Position numbers and translations under genes: made by a program. DNA of 59,094 nt from Pedobacter sp. V48 (GTDB lineage Bacteria > Bacteroidota > Bacteroidia > Sphingobacteriales > Sphingobacteriaceae), in assembly GCF_000523515.1 (NCBI RefSeq), contig NZ_AWRU01000005.1, positions 335,316 to 394,409 of the forward strand. Direction: 5' to 3'. Of this stretch, positions 17,257-26,569 are shown one piece after another. The number at the start of each line of letters is the position of its first letter. The first letter of the stretch is position 1. Below the pieces are notes generated by a model. That model had not been told where the DNA came from and made no database searches. It saw nothing but the letters and a program-made list of their open reading frames with translations.

Positions 17257-17997
17257 ATGGAAACTTTAAAAGGAAAAATAGCCCTCATCACAGGAGGGAA
17301 CAGTGGTATCGGATATGCGACTGCGAAAGAATTAAAATTACGGGGCGCGGAAGTTATCATTACCGGAAGAAGGGAAGATGCACTGCAAAAAGCGGCTGCG
17401 GATCTGGGGGTGACCAGTTTTGTGAGTGATCAGGGCCGGGTCTCCGCTATTGAAGAACTTGCTCAAAAAGTAACCGCACAATTTGGCAGGATCGATATCC
17501 TGTTCATCAATGCAGGAGTTTTGGCAGGTGCAGGGATTGAAAATGCAACCGAGCGTGATTTCGACTATGTGATGGATGTCAATTTTAAGGGAGCATACTT
17601 TACGCTGAGCCGCTTTATTCCAGTTCTGAATGATGGTGCATCGGTAATTTTCCTCTCTTCGAATGTGGCGAGCATGAGCGGAGCCAACTCTTCTATCTAT
17701 AGCTCGAGCAAAACGGCGCTGAACTCAATAATGAAGATCGCGGCTGTAGAATTGGCGCCGCGGGGTATACGTGTGAATGCGGTAAGTCCAGGGCCAACGC
17801 AGACCGAGATTTTAAATAAACTCGGGCTTGACCAGGCCGGCCGCCAAGGCCTGGATGACTGGTTGATTGAGCGCATTCCGCTGCGGAAAATAGGTGGTGC
17901 AGATGATGTTGCTAAAATGGTGGCTTATTTCGCCGGAGAAGCTTCCGGTTTTATTACCGGTGCGGAAATCGTGATGGATGGGGGAATGAGTTTATAA
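17257..17997 (+). CDS. SDR-family NAD(P)-dependent oxidoreductase
   Basis: This 246-residue classical short-chain dehydrogenase has the cofactor motif TGGNSGIG (about 12-19), NAG (about 86-88), the catalytic Ser region FLSSNVAS, and a catalytic-site motif reading YSSSKTA, where Tyr and Lys keep the YxxxK spacing. It ends with GAEIVMDGGMSL, as in FabG-like SDRs. The substrate is unknown. An HxlR regulator follows 46 bp downstream on the same strand, and an operator-like dyad precedes the gene, a common arrangement for redox-responsive reductases. Confidence 0.9.
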   Translation: METLKGKIALITGGNSGIGYATAKELKLRGAEVIITGRREDALQKAAADLGVTSFVSDQGRVSAIEELAQKVTAQFGRIDILFINAGVLAGAGIENATERDFDYVMDVNFKGAYFTLSRFIPVLNDGASVIFLSSNVASMSGANSSIYSSSKTALNSIMKIAAVELAPRGIRVNAVSPGPTQTEILNKLGLDQAGRQGLDDWLIERIPLRKIGGADDVAKMVAYFAGEASGFITGAEIVMDGGMSL

Positions 17998-18043
17998 ACT
18001 TTCGTATTTTAGTATCTTGCAAGCAATCCTTAACCAGTACATC

Positions 18044-18424
18044 ATGAGCAATGAAGAACTCATCCGTAAGTCGGGAGAAATACTTTCCGATCCCAGAAAT
18101 CAAAAGGAGGAAATCCAGGCACTGCAGGATACCATGTACGTCATGGGCGGAAAATGGAGGTTAATGATCATCAATTCAATCTGCAACGGGAACAGGCGCT
18201 TTCGCGACATACAAAGAAGTATTCCGGGTATCACTACCCGGATGCTTTCCAGGGAATTGAAGGATATGGAAGCCAATAAACTGATCAAAAGAACCGTAAC
18301 GCCCTCAACACCAGTGTTGGTCGAATACAGTGAAACAGACTATTGCCTTTCTTTTGGCGCCATTATCCTGGAGATGATCCGATGGGGCAAGCAGCATCGA
18401 GAAAAAATAAGAATGACAGATTAA
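18044..18424 (+). CDS. HxlR-family transcriptional regulator
   Basis: This 126-residue winged-helix regulator has the HxlR core: MYVMGGKWRLMIINSI, then the recognition region RFRDIQRSIPGITTRMLSREL, then the wing with KRTVTPSTPVLVEYSET. No cysteine lies near the N terminus, unlike the second HxlR at 35871. ATG 18044 is taken over a TTG at 18017. It follows the SDR gene and precedes a LytS kinase gene by 17 bp. Confidence 0.88.
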   Translation: MSNEELIRKSGEILSDPRNQKEEIQALQDTMYVMGGKWRLMIINSICNGNRRFRDIQRSIPGITTRMLSRELKDMEANKLIKRTVTPSTPVLVEYSETDYCLSFGAIILEMIRWGKQHREKIRMTD

Positions 18425-18441
18425 TCTTACCTTGCTTATTC

Positions 18442-19461
18442 ATGAAAATAACGAATTTCAAGATATCAAACACAATTATCTGGAGCAGTTCTATTGTGCT
18501 GGGGGTATTATCTTCAGTGCCCCAACTCGCTTCCCACCAGTTCAATCTTTCAGAAGCTGCGGTGAATGCAGGTATCACCGCAGTTTTTGCTGTAACGATG
18601 TGGTACTTCAATATCTATATGCTTTCGCGAAAAAGCAATAAGCCCCAAGGTCAGCAGATCTCTTACCATAAGCTGCTGAAATCACTGTTATTCGGACTCG
18701 CAGTAATGCTCGCACTGGCTTATATTCAGCAGCTAATTCTCTCTCATATTGAATTCGGCCCTACGATGCTGATGGTAGAGGTTCGGGGGATATTGATTAA
18801 CCTGGTCTTCTATATGTTTCTGAACCTGTTGCAGCAGAACTATGAAAACCAGCACGTAAATATGGAGCTGGAACGCTCCAGAAATGATAATCTCAGTGCG
18901 CAGTATGACCTGCTTAAACAACAGGTCAATCCCCATTTCCTTTTCAACAGCCTGAATACCCTGAAAGCCATGGTGGAGAGCAATGATGAGCAGTCGGTAG
19001 ACTTCATCCTGAAACTGGCTAATTTTTATCGGTATACCCTGGAGAGCCGCAAGTTGGATCTCATTCACGTTCGTGAAGAGATGGATATCCTAAACGCCTA
19101 CCTTTTCCTGCAAAAGGCCAGGTTTGATGATGGGTTTATATTTACCAGCAAACTGGATGATGAGGTGCTGGAAACGCTTATTCCGCCCTTCACCCTACAA
19201 CTACTTGTTGAGAATTGCTTGAAACATAACATTGTCTCGCTGCATCGGCCATTAAACATCAGTATCTACCGTGATGCTGATACACTGGTGGTAGAGAATC
19301 AGATACAGCTAAAGAATAACGAGGAAAGCTCTCTGGGAGTTGGTCTCAAAAATATTGAACTCAAGTACAGTCATTTGCTGGACAGGAAAGTGGAGAGACT
19401 GAACGACCAGCAATTATTTCAAATCAAACTTCCATTAATCTATGAACATCATCATCATTGA
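18442..19461 (+). CDS. LytS/YehU-type sensor histidine kinase
   Basis: This 339-residue kinase has four transmembrane helices in the first 130 residues and then the His_kinase domain with QVNPHFLFNSLN (phospho-acceptor His about 165), followed by a GHKL ATPase domain with LLVENCLKHN and GVGLKN. It pairs with the LytTR regulator, whose start overlaps the kinase end by 20 bp. The overlap makes the kinase end in four histidines. ATG 18442 is chosen over an upstream frame start at 18343 that would overlap the HxlR gene by 80 bp. Confidence 0.92.
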   Translation: MKITNFKISNTIIWSSSIVLGVLSSVPQLASHQFNLSEAAVNAGITAVFAVTMWYFNIYMLSRKSNKPQGQQISYHKLLKSLLFGLAVMLALAYIQQLILSHIEFGPTMLMVEVRGILINLVFYMFLNLLQQNYENQHVNMELERSRNDNLSAQYDLLKQQVNPHFLFNSLNTLKAMVESNDEQSVDFILKLANFYRYTLESRKLDLIHVREEMDILNAYLFLQKARFDDGFIFTSKLDDEVLETLIPPFTLQLLVENCLKHNIVSLHRPLNISIYRDADTLVVENQIQLKNNEESSLGVGLKNIELKYSHLLDRKVERLNDQQLFQIKLPLIYEHHHH

Positions 19462-20203
19462 GGACGAATTACGAACCGCCAAATCATTGGAAAATATCCT
19501 CAGGGAACTTCGTCCTGCTGCTAAAATCACCGGCTCCTACCAAAGTATAGAAGAGTCGGTAGCGGCGCTATCCAAAGGACCGCAACCCGACCTGATTTTT
19601 ATGGACATTCAACTGGCAGACGGCCTGAGCTTTGAGATTTTTAAGTCAGTAGCAATTAGCTGCCCTGTGGTGTTTTGCACCGCTTTCGACGAATATTCGC
19701 TGGAGGCCTTTAAGCGCAACGGAGTGGATTACGTGCTGAAGCCATTTTCAAAAGAAGACATTGCTGGAGCCATGAAAAAAGTGGATGCCCTGAAAAACTT
19801 CTTTCAGCAAAAAACGATTCCCGATCTGAGCGATCTGCTGATTCAGATGGTTCAACCTGCGGAGAAGACGAGTTTCCTGGTATTCAAGCACCAGAAATAT
19901 ACAACAGTCCAGGTCGCACAGATCGCCTATTTCTACATTCGAAATGAGTCTACTTCGATCATGTGTTTCGACGGGCAGGAATTTCCCCTCAGCCAATCCC
20001 TGGATCAGGTTGCCGGGTCGGTTTCCCAAAAACAGTTTTTTAGGGTTAACCGGCAATACCTGGTCAACTTCAGCGCGATTAAGGAGATTGAGCATTATTT
20101 TCTGCGCAAGCTCTATGTGAAATTGGTGCTCGAAACTCCGGATAAACTGCTCATCAATAAAGAAAAATCGACCTCCTTCTTATCCTGGATGGAGAACCGT
20201 TAA
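19442..20203 (+). CDS. LytTR-family response regulator
   Basis: The product has 253 residues: a receiver (about 1-120) with the acidic pair E7/D8, phospho-acceptor Asp 55 in IFMDIQL and the Lys of VLKPFSK, then a LytTR DNA-binding domain (about 150-250) containing the typical VAQIAYFYIRNES, FRVNRQYLVN and EIEHYF segments. It works with the kinase encoded upstream. Its targets are not shown; the DUF1223 and DoxX genes downstream are candidates. Confidence 0.92.
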   Translation: MNIIIIEDELRTAKSLENILRELRPAAKITGSYQSIEESVAALSKGPQPDLIFMDIQLADGLSFEIFKSVAISCPVVFCTAFDEYSLEAFKRNGVDYVLKPFSKEDIAGAMKKVDALKNFFQQKTIPDLSDLLIQMVQPAEKTSFLVFKHQKYTTVQVAQIAYFYIRNESTSIMCFDGQEFPLSQSLDQVAGSVSQKQFFRVNRQYLVNFSAIKEIEHYFLRKLYVKLVLETPDKLLINKEKSTSFLSWMENR

Positions 20204-20219
20204 CAGCAATATAATTGAA

Positions 20220-20245
20220 GGATCGCCCTGTCTATGTGGCGATCC
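20220..20245. terminator. Hairpin after LytTR gene
   Basis: GGATCGCC-N10-GGCGATCC is a perfect 8-bp inverted repeat 16 bp after the regulator stop. There is no clear T-run, so it may be a processing or stability element instead of a true terminator. Confidence 0.4.
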
Positions 20246-20325
20246 CAATTGTCCGGTTCAAGCCGAATCTCCTGTTTTTGGGTGTCGTTAGTCCCTAAGT
20301 TTGGATCAAATTAAAGATTCAAATT

Positions 20326-21096
20326 ATGAAAAGGATACAACTAACCATGCTTTGCGCATTAGCCGTCATCTTGTTACTGACCGCGACCCTGGCCAACAGA
20401 TCGATGGCCTCCAAATCATCTATCTCACAAACGATTAAAGGGGACGGGTTCGTCGTTCTCGAACTCTTTACTTCTGAAGGCTGTTCCAGCTGTCCGCCAG
20501 CGGACGAGTTACTGGCTAAAGTGCAGCGCGCGGCCGGCGACAAACCTGTTTATGCTTTGTCTTATCATGTAGATTACTGGGACAACCAGGGCTGGCGTGA
20601 TGTATTTAGCAATCCGGACTACAGCAAACGTCAATACGATTATGCAAGCAAACTTCGGGCACAGGTTTACACACCGCAGGTAGTGGTTAACGGTAAAACT
20701 GAATTCGTAGGTTCCAATGAGTCAGCGATGAATTATGCCATAGAAAGCAGTCTTACCGGTAGCTCAGTCAGCACGCTGCAGCTGCAGGGGAAACAGCAGG
20801 GCGGAAAAATGACCCTTAGTTATCAGGTCACTGGAAAAACTAGCGAAGATGAATTGCTAATCGCAATCGTTCAAAAGAAAGCGGTCCATCAGATTAAGCG
20901 AGGTGAAAATGAAGGCCGTACGCTTAGACATGCTCAGATTGTGAGAAGCTTACAGACCTTCCAATTGGACCGATCTGAAAACGGCCAGCTCAGTCTCGAA
21001 TTACCCAAAGCATACAACACAGCAGGATGGGAAATCATCGGTTTGCTGCAGGATAAAAAAAGCAAAGCCATACACAGCGCCACCAGGGCAATATAA
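20326..21096 (+). CDS. DUF1223 thioredoxin-like secreted protein
   Basis: This 256-residue protein has an N-terminal signal or anchor (about 5-27). The DUF1223 domain begins VVLELFTSEGCSSCPPAD, with a CxxC pair (GCSSCP) near residue 50, and continues with YHVDYWDNQGW and QVYTPQVVVNG, all hallmark segments of this family. Its thioredoxin-like fold suggests a periplasmic redox role; no substrate is known. A DoxX-like gene follows by 64 bp. Confidence 0.88.
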   Translation: MKRIQLTMLCALAVILLLTATLANRSMASKSSISQTIKGDGFVVLELFTSEGCSSCPPADELLAKVQRAAGDKPVYALSYHVDYWDNQGWRDVFSNPDYSKRQYDYASKLRAQVYTPQVVVNGKTEFVGSNESAMNYAIESSLTGSSVSTLQLQGKQQGGKMTLSYQVTGKTSEDELLIAIVQKKAVHQIKRGENEGRTLRHAQIVRSLQTFQLDRSENGQLSLELPKAYNTAGWEIIGLLQDKKSKAIHSATRAI

Positions 21097-21160
21097 CAAC
21101 CGTTGAATTCAAAGACAATTAAAGTACGAAGTAAAAATTAAACACTTAAATATAGAAATC

Positions 21161-21550
21161 ATGAATACTAAAACAACAAAAATAACCTTCTGGATCGGCA
21201 TCGTTTTAACTTCCCTATGGTTCGGTGCAAGCGGATTCTTTGAACTGACCAAAAATGCGCTGGTTTGGGAAATTACCCAGCAACTTGGTTACCCTGCACA
21301 TTTCATTTACCTGTTGGGGGTTGCTAAAATATCGGGCGTCATCGTGCTCCTGATTCCCGACAGATTGCTGAGATTAAAAGAATGGGTATTTGCCGGAATC
21401 TTCTTTGATATTATCTTCGCATTCGGGTCAAAAGTAGCCGTCATGGGTGCTGGGGCAGCCACCGATGCCGTTGTGGCCTTGGTGATGGTTAGTGTGACCT
21501 ATGCAATGTTCAGAAGGCGCTATCTGCTGGCTTACCGAAAAGTTGAGTAA
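21161..21550 (+). CDS. DoxX-like membrane protein
   Basis: This 129-residue protein has four predicted membrane helices (about 9-27, 44-64, 74-94 and 99-117). The layout and segments such as GASGFFELTK, LGYPAHFIYLLGVAKISGV and LKEWVFAGIFFD match the DoxX-like (DUF417-like) family of small quinone- or redox-associated membrane proteins. It may act with the DUF1223 protein upstream, a pairing that fits envelope redox balance but is inference. Confidence 0.8.
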   Translation: MNTKTTKITFWIGIVLTSLWFGASGFFELTKNALVWEITQQLGYPAHFIYLLGVAKISGVIVLLIPDRLLRLKEWVFAGIFFDIIFAFGSKVAVMGAGAATDAVVALVMVSVTYAMFRRRYLLAYRKVE

Positions 21551-21681
21551 GATTTCAGGCCGAGGCCACGCTGGCTCGCTTGCCACCACGAAAAGCAAAA
21601 ACCTTCTTGGTATGAATCTTGTTCAAAAAGTTGAAAATCGAAAACTATATTTTTAACAATCAGTTGATCAAAAACACGAAG

Positions 21682-22725
21682 ATGAGATTCACCTATTATG
21701 CCATTATTACTTTTTCCATCCTTGCTCTAGGTGTTGCCAGCTGTAAAAAGGATAAAAAAGCAAATCCGGATGAATCTGATGGACCCGAAATACCCGTGTC
21801 TGAAATATATGTAGCAGGCTATGAAAGCGGCGGGGCAAGATACTGGAAAAATGGTGTTGTTACTAACCTTACCGGTGGGGGGAACGGTTATGCTACAGGT
21901 ATTGTTGTTGCAGGCAATGATGTATATGTAGCCGGTTGGGAAAATATTGTTGGCGGAAGAAAGCTTCAATACTGGAAAAATGGTGTAGCAACACAACTGA
22001 CCGTTGGCGATCACAATACATTAACCGGTGGTATTGCTGTAAATGGTAATGATGTTTACGTTACAGGTGCCCAAACAAATAGTAGCGGCACCAAAGTAGG
22101 TAAATGTTGGAAGAACGGAGTGGCCACCAACCTGTCCGACGGTACAGCGGGTCACCATGCTAATGCAAACGCAATAGTGGTGGTCGGAAACGATGTATAC
22201 ATCGCTGGAAGTGAATTTAACGGGAGCAGGCTTGTGGCTAAATATTGGAAAAATGGCATAGCCGTGCCGCTTACCGATGGCACTAAATCAGCATATGCTA
22301 ATGCAATTGCAGTTGTGGGTAGCGATGTATATGTGGCCGGAACTGAGTCCGTCTCAACTGACGGGGGAAGCAACCCCGTTGCCAAATACTGGAAAAATGG
22401 TGTTGCTGTATCACTCAGCGATGGCAGTGAATACAATGTGGCAACAGGCATTGCTGTTTCCGGAAAAAATGTATATGTTTCGGGTTATCAAAATATAGGG
22501 AGCAAGGGAGATATTGCCAGGTACTGGAGAAATGGGGTGGTTAAAAACCTTGGCGACGGTACCCGAAGCACAACGGCAAATGCCATCGCGCTTTCGGGTA
22601 GTGCGGTGTACCTTGCAGGCTACGACGGTAATTTTGTAACCTACTGGAAAAACGGAGTTGCTACTCACGTTTCCAATGGTGCTAGTAGTAGTTCTGAGGG
22701 CCTGGCTATCTTTTTGAAGCAATAA
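21682..22725 (+). CDS. Lipoprotein with seven WKNG repeats (propeller-like)
   Basis: This 347-residue lipoprotein (lipobox GVASC, Cys about 21) is followed by a Lys/Asp/Glu-rich linker and seven tandem repeats of about 42-46 residues. Each repeat carries a variant of [K/R/Q/T]YWKNG followed by V-x-x-L-T/S-DG, a stretch A-x-A-I-x-V-x-G, and DVYVAG. Seven such units fit a seven-bladed beta-propeller, with each WKNG between strands. I do not know the function; surface binding is possible. ATG 21682 is chosen because TTG 21619 would bury the lipobox signal behind 21 polar residues. It converges on the redoxin gene at 22738. Confidence 0.75.
   Translation: MRFTYYAIITFSILALGVASCKKDKKANPDESDGPEIPVSEIYVAGYESGGARYWKNGVVTNLTGGGNGYATGIVVAGNDVYVAGWENIVGGRKLQYWKNGVATQLTVGDHNTLTGGIAVNGNDVYVTGAQTNSSGTKVGKCWKNGVATNLSDGTAGHHANANAIVVVGNDVYIAGSEFNGSRLVAKYWKNGIAVPLTDGTKSAYANAIAVVGSDVYVAGTESVSTDGGSNPVAKYWKNGVAVSLSDGSEYNVATGIAVSGKNVYVSGYQNIGSKGDIARYWRNGVVKNLGDGTRSTTANAIALSGSAVYLAGYDGNFVTYWKNGVATHVSNGASSSSEGLAIFLKQ
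21808..22719 (+). repeat. Seven protein-coding tandem repeats
   Basis: Each unit of about 130 bases encodes a DVYVAG strand and a YWKNG turn (variants RYWKNG, KCWKNG, RYWRNG, TYWKNG). The DNA of the units has diverged, so the array is old and not prone to slippage. Confidence 0.7.
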
Positions 22726-22737
22726 AAAGGGTGATGA

Positions 22738-23868
22738 TTATAAATTCCTATTCAGAAAGTCGGCCAGTTCGACTGGGCTAATGTTTTTGGCAAGGATTCT
22801 GCCATTACCATCTAACAAGAAGTTACTAGGAAAAGAGTTAACGGCTAGTTTGGCTGCCTGAACGCCATCAATATCCCAATATTGAGGCCAGGATAATTGT
22901 TTTTCAAGGATTACTTTTCGCCAGTCAGCTTCATATTTTGCCTTATCTGTTGATATTGCAACTATTTCAAATCCTTTGTCTTTATAAGCCAGGTATGTTT
23001 TCTTTAAATCTGGAAATTGGCGGATGCACGGCAGGCAGCTACTATACCAAAAGTCAATCAACGTAAATTTATTGCCTACGTAGGACGATGCCGTTAACTT
23101 TACGTTGTTTTGGTCGATACAATCGATCAAGGGAAAAGGTTTGCCAATCGCTATATAAGTGCCAGCATTTTTAAGCTTTTCAGCAATTTTATTACCTGTA
23201 AAAGTTGTTTTTATTTCTGGAGAGAATGCCGCGAAAATGGAGTCAAAAATATTCTCGTAGCCGAAACCTAGTAATCTGACAAGATCCCATAATGCCAGGT
23301 AAGAATTGGGGTTGGTTTTTACATATTTTAACAAATTCTCATCATTCATTGAATAAGCTTTTTTCAGGTCAACCATTAAGCGTAACTGAATACTATCGGG
23401 TAATTTGCCTGAATATCGCCTGGTCAGATCGTCCCATCTCGTATTCATTTTATTTTTATAGGCTTTACTTGCCCTGAAAGCTTTTAAATACTCATTGCGA
23501 TATTCATCCATCGCATGATTTTTCATTTCGGGTATCTTAAAATTAGAATCTATGTTACATGTAATGGTCTGCACACCCTTCTCTAAAATAAACATATCGG
23601 ACACAAATACTTTGGCATTTAAAAATACTCCAATCGGATAAGGGGTTGAACCTTTGAATTGAAATTTTCCATCTTTAATCTTAACCACCATTTCTTCGAT
23701 ACCTGAAGGATAGTACTCTTTTGCGTTGATAAATGCTAATTTAATAGTCCCGGTATCCACATCAATACTGCCGTTTAGTTCAAAGGAGTTTTCAGATATA
23801 CTCTGGCCATAGGAGTTAATTGTGAATACCAGGATTAGGAACAGGGAGAGATAAAGCTTTTTTATCAT
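22738..23868 (-). CDS. TlpA/DUF4369 thiol-disulfide redoxin
   Basis: This 376-residue exported protein has a signal peptide (about 1-22), an N-terminal DUF4369-like beta domain (about 25-120), a helical middle, and a C-terminal TlpA/AhpC-TSA thioredoxin domain with WYSSCLPCIRQFPD (a CxxC pair). ATG 23868 (MIKKLY) is preferred over 23886. It lies 104 bp downstream of the TonB receptor gene on the same strand, with a perfect hairpin between them, so cotranscription with partial attenuation is likely. It is the second TlpA-like protein in the window (the other is at 119). Confidence 0.85.
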   Translation of the reverse strand: MIKKLYLSLFLILVFTINSYGQSISENSFELNGSIDVDTGTIKLAFINAKEYYPSGIEEMVVKIKDGKFQFKGSTPYPIGVFLNAKVFVSDMFILEKGVQTITCNIDSNFKIPEMKNHAMDEYRNEYLKAFRASKAYKNKMNTRWDDLTRRYSGKLPDSIQLRLMVDLKKAYSMNDENLLKYVKTNPNSYLALWDLVRLLGFGYENIFDSIFAAFSPEIKTTFTGNKIAEKLKNAGTYIAIGKPFPLIDCIDQNNVKLTASSYVGNKFTLIDFWYSSCLPCIRQFPDLKKTYLAYKDKGFEIVAISTDKAKYEADWRKVILEKQLSWPQYWDIDGVQAAKLAVNSFPSNFLLDGNGRILAKNISPVELADFLNRNL

Positions 23869-23963
23869 AGGGATTAATTTTAGCACAAACTAGTGTATTA
23901 AAATTAATCATAATGCAAAAACAGGTTGATTTAACATTTTTTTACATACACAAATTATAGATT

Positions 23964-23984
23964 GTAAGCTACTTAGTAGCTTAC
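23964..23984. terminator. Hairpin around the TonB receptor stop codon
   Basis: GTAAGCTAC-TTA-GTAGCTTAC is a perfect 9-bp stem whose 3-base loop is exactly the stop codon of the minus-strand TonB receptor gene. No T-run follows, so it is more likely an mRNA 3'-end stabiliser between receptor and redoxin than a full terminator. Confidence 0.5.
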
Positions 23985-26333
23985 AGATAAGCCCAGGTTA
24001 ACTGATGTCCCCCTACCTTTGGAATAGAAGCCTGGTTGCATAAACCATTGCGCCCTTGCCGGAAAATAATCTTCGTTAAACAGGTTTTCCACGCCTAAAG
24101 TAATCCGGGTGTTTCTGTTAGCCCTGTAGCTTCCTGCAAAACTGAATAGGTTATAAGCTTTAACAGCGCCTTCATTACCGTTGTAAACACCAGTGGCGTT
24201 TTTCTCGAAGCGGTTACGTGACGCTATTCCGGTATAGTTAAGTGTTAGATCTAATACATTCAACGGACTATAAGTAACTGTTCCTGTAATTTTAGGTGCC
24301 GAAATTCGGCGACCATTCATATACATATCCACACTGTCATCAAATTTGCCATTGTTATCAATGTCACGTTTACCTTCTGTGTAACTATAACTTGCACCAA
24401 ATTCTAATGAAGGCATTAATTTATAATTGGCAGCGAGTTCAAATCCGTATATTTCTTCAGGACTCCTTGCCGTATTAAACAATCCTGTAGCCGCGTCGTA
24501 TACCACTTCAATACCAAGCTTCGATGTACTTCTGTACACGGAAGCAAGAAAAGTCAGGTCCTGATATGTACTTTGAAAGCCCGCCTCATAATTATTCACT
24601 TTTACGGCATCGGTATTGATCTTATCAATGCTGTTCACTTTAGCTTCACGTAATGCCAAACCAATGTCCATTACCGAAAAACCCTGAGAGAAACTGATAA
24701 AAGGACTGAACAATGCAATGCGGTTATATTTTAATGCTGCATTATACAGATAGGTGTTGTATTTTAATTTACCACCAGTAACATCAAAAGAAGGTGTTAA
24801 TGTTCCTCCTGTTGCATTTGTAGTGCGCAATGTTTTGTAGTCGCGAACATCGATATTTACATGTTCAAGGCGTATCCCCGTAGTAAATATCAGGTCATTT
24901 AACGCGGTGATACTTGCCTGTGCAAATGGAGCCAGGTTGGCCATATCCATTTCCGGCACCCAAGTCCTGCCGTCAACTAAAGGCTGTGCCGTTTTATCTT
25001 TTAAAAAATCTGCTCCATAGGCTAGTGTTGCCCTTAAAGCTGAAGTTTGAAAAACAGGCGTTTCCAAAAATATGCGGGCACCTTTTTTATCATTTGTAGC
25101 TAACGATTGTCCATCCCCGCCATCAAACCGACCTAAAGAAACGTAAAATACATCTTTGCGTTTTTCAAAGTAAGTGTCAACAGTCAGGCTGGTGTTTAAA
25201 AGTATGCTGTCTATTTTATATGAAAGGTGGACATTGTGGTTGTAATCCACCCCGGTTGGTATACCCAAAGGCTTACCTAAAACTCCCGTAGCCTTTTGAC
25301 CCGTGGCAAGGTTGCCATTCACTAATGTGAAATTACTATTCTGTAAGCTACTGTACATATTGTACACGAGCTGCAAACGTTGGTTTTTGGCTGGCTGATA
25401 ACCAACTTTGAAGAATGCATTATAGCTGTCGGTTTCACCTAAACTATAGTTCGGGCCAACCACATCACCTTTAGCATCTTTATATTCACCGGTTTGTTCG
25501 TAAGTTCCACTAGCTATGTAATCAATCTTTCCAACCTTTCCGTAGAACATTTGATTGATACGGCCACCGCCGGAGTTTTTTGGGTTGATCAGCGATCCGT
25601 TTAAGTTAACAGATGTTTTTCCTGCAAACTTTGCAGCAGTGTCAGGAACAAGTGTAATGTAGTTGACCAGGCCACCGGCTGCGCCATTTCCATAAATTGC
25701 TGTTGCGCCTTTTACTACCTCTATTTGTTGTAAAACGGCAGGATCGATAGAACGCAGGTCAACTTCGGCATTCCGCAACGGAGAAGATTGGCTTACCCCA
25801 TCAATCATAACCAGCATTGGTCGTCCACGAAGATTTTGGCCCACGTTATTTCCGGTTTGAGCGGTTGGGGCAAATCCCGGAACCTGATTGGCTAGAATTG
25901 TACTTAAATCAGGATTAATGGTCATTTCTGATTCGAGTTTCTTTTTTGAAACAACACTTACTGAGGCAGCTATGTTACGTATATTTTCGGGCTTACGGGT
26001 TGCAGAGATGATTACATTTTCTAATGTATTGTTTTCTTGCTCCAGTACCCAGTTTAAGGTCGTGTCACTTTGTAAAAATCCGAGTTCTATATTTAGGCTT
26101 TTATATCCTACGGCTTTTGTTTTTAATACCACAGGTTTACCCGCTTCTACAAATAATGTAAAATGTCCTTTCGTATCGGTTTGTGTTTTTGTTAATTTAT
26201 TTGTTTCGATGGTTACAAAGGGAACCCCTGAATTTTTATCTGTAACCACGCCCTGAATTTTAATGTTCTGACCATAGGTCTGAGAAAAGGAAAGCAGCAG
26301 AAAGGAGAGCAGCAAAAGTAAGTTTTTAATCAT
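23973..26333 (-). CDS. TonB-dependent outer-membrane receptor
   Basis: This 786-residue receptor has a signal peptide (about 1-21), a CarboxypepD_reg-like domain (about 25-105), a plug (about 115-235, with LANQVPGF and GATAIYGNGAAGGLVNYI) and a 22-strand barrel ending in an aromatic residue (LGLSVSY). The overall form is that of iron-siderophore receptors of the FhuA/FecA type, not SusC, and no SusD follows. The ligand is not shown. ATG 26333 (MIKNLLL) is chosen over 26399. It is divergent from the 784-residue protein gene and probably cotranscribed with the redoxin. Confidence 0.92.
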   Translation of the reverse strand: MIKNLLLLLSFLLLSFSQTYGQNIKIQGVVTDKNSGVPFVTIETNKLTKTQTDTKGHFTLFVEAGKPVVLKTKAVGYKSLNIELGFLQSDTTLNWVLEQENNTLENVIISATRKPENIRNIAASVSVVSKKKLESEMTINPDLSTILANQVPGFAPTAQTGNNVGQNLRGRPMLVMIDGVSQSSPLRNAEVDLRSIDPAVLQQIEVVKGATAIYGNGAAGGLVNYITLVPDTAAKFAGKTSVNLNGSLINPKNSGGGRINQMFYGKVGKIDYIASGTYEQTGEYKDAKGDVVGPNYSLGETDSYNAFFKVGYQPAKNQRLQLVYNMYSSLQNSNFTLVNGNLATGQKATGVLGKPLGIPTGVDYNHNVHLSYKIDSILLNTSLTVDTYFEKRKDVFYVSLGRFDGGDGQSLATNDKKGARIFLETPVFQTSALRATLAYGADFLKDKTAQPLVDGRTWVPEMDMANLAPFAQASITALNDLIFTTGIRLEHVNIDVRDYKTLRTTNATGGTLTPSFDVTGGKLKYNTYLYNAALKYNRIALFSPFISFSQGFSVMDIGLALREAKVNSIDKINTDAVKVNNYEAGFQSTYQDLTFLASVYRSTSKLGIEVVYDAATGLFNTARSPEEIYGFELAANYKLMPSLEFGASYSYTEGKRDIDNNGKFDDSVDMYMNGRRISAPKITGTVTYSPLNVLDLTLNYTGIASRNRFEKNATGVYNGNEGAVKAYNLFSFAGSYRANRNTRITLGVENLFNEDYFPARAQWFMQPGFYSKGRGTSVNLGLSVSY

Positions 26334-26569
26334 CGTATTTATTTTTTTGGCGAAAGTAAGTAAAAGTATATTAATTATAATGAATCTAAATAAAAACATA
26401 AGGTTGTTGCATTATGATGGATCGCCATATGTCAAAAAAGCATCAACAAGTGTCAAAATTTGAATAGTTTATCATGGATTCTATTTATATTTTAGCTTTA
26501 TTATTTATTCAATTTCATTTCTTTTTTACTGGTGAAAACCGAAGTATAAATTAGATTTCCTTTTTATTC

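Noticed and set aside
18343..18441. N-terminal extension of the LytS kinase
   Set aside because: It overlaps the HxlR gene, and the residues are charged and unlike a first membrane helix.
26334..26400. Possible Fur-like box before the TonB receptor
   Set aside because: The A/T-rich sequence gives only partial matches to a 19-bp Fur consensus, expected by chance at this composition.
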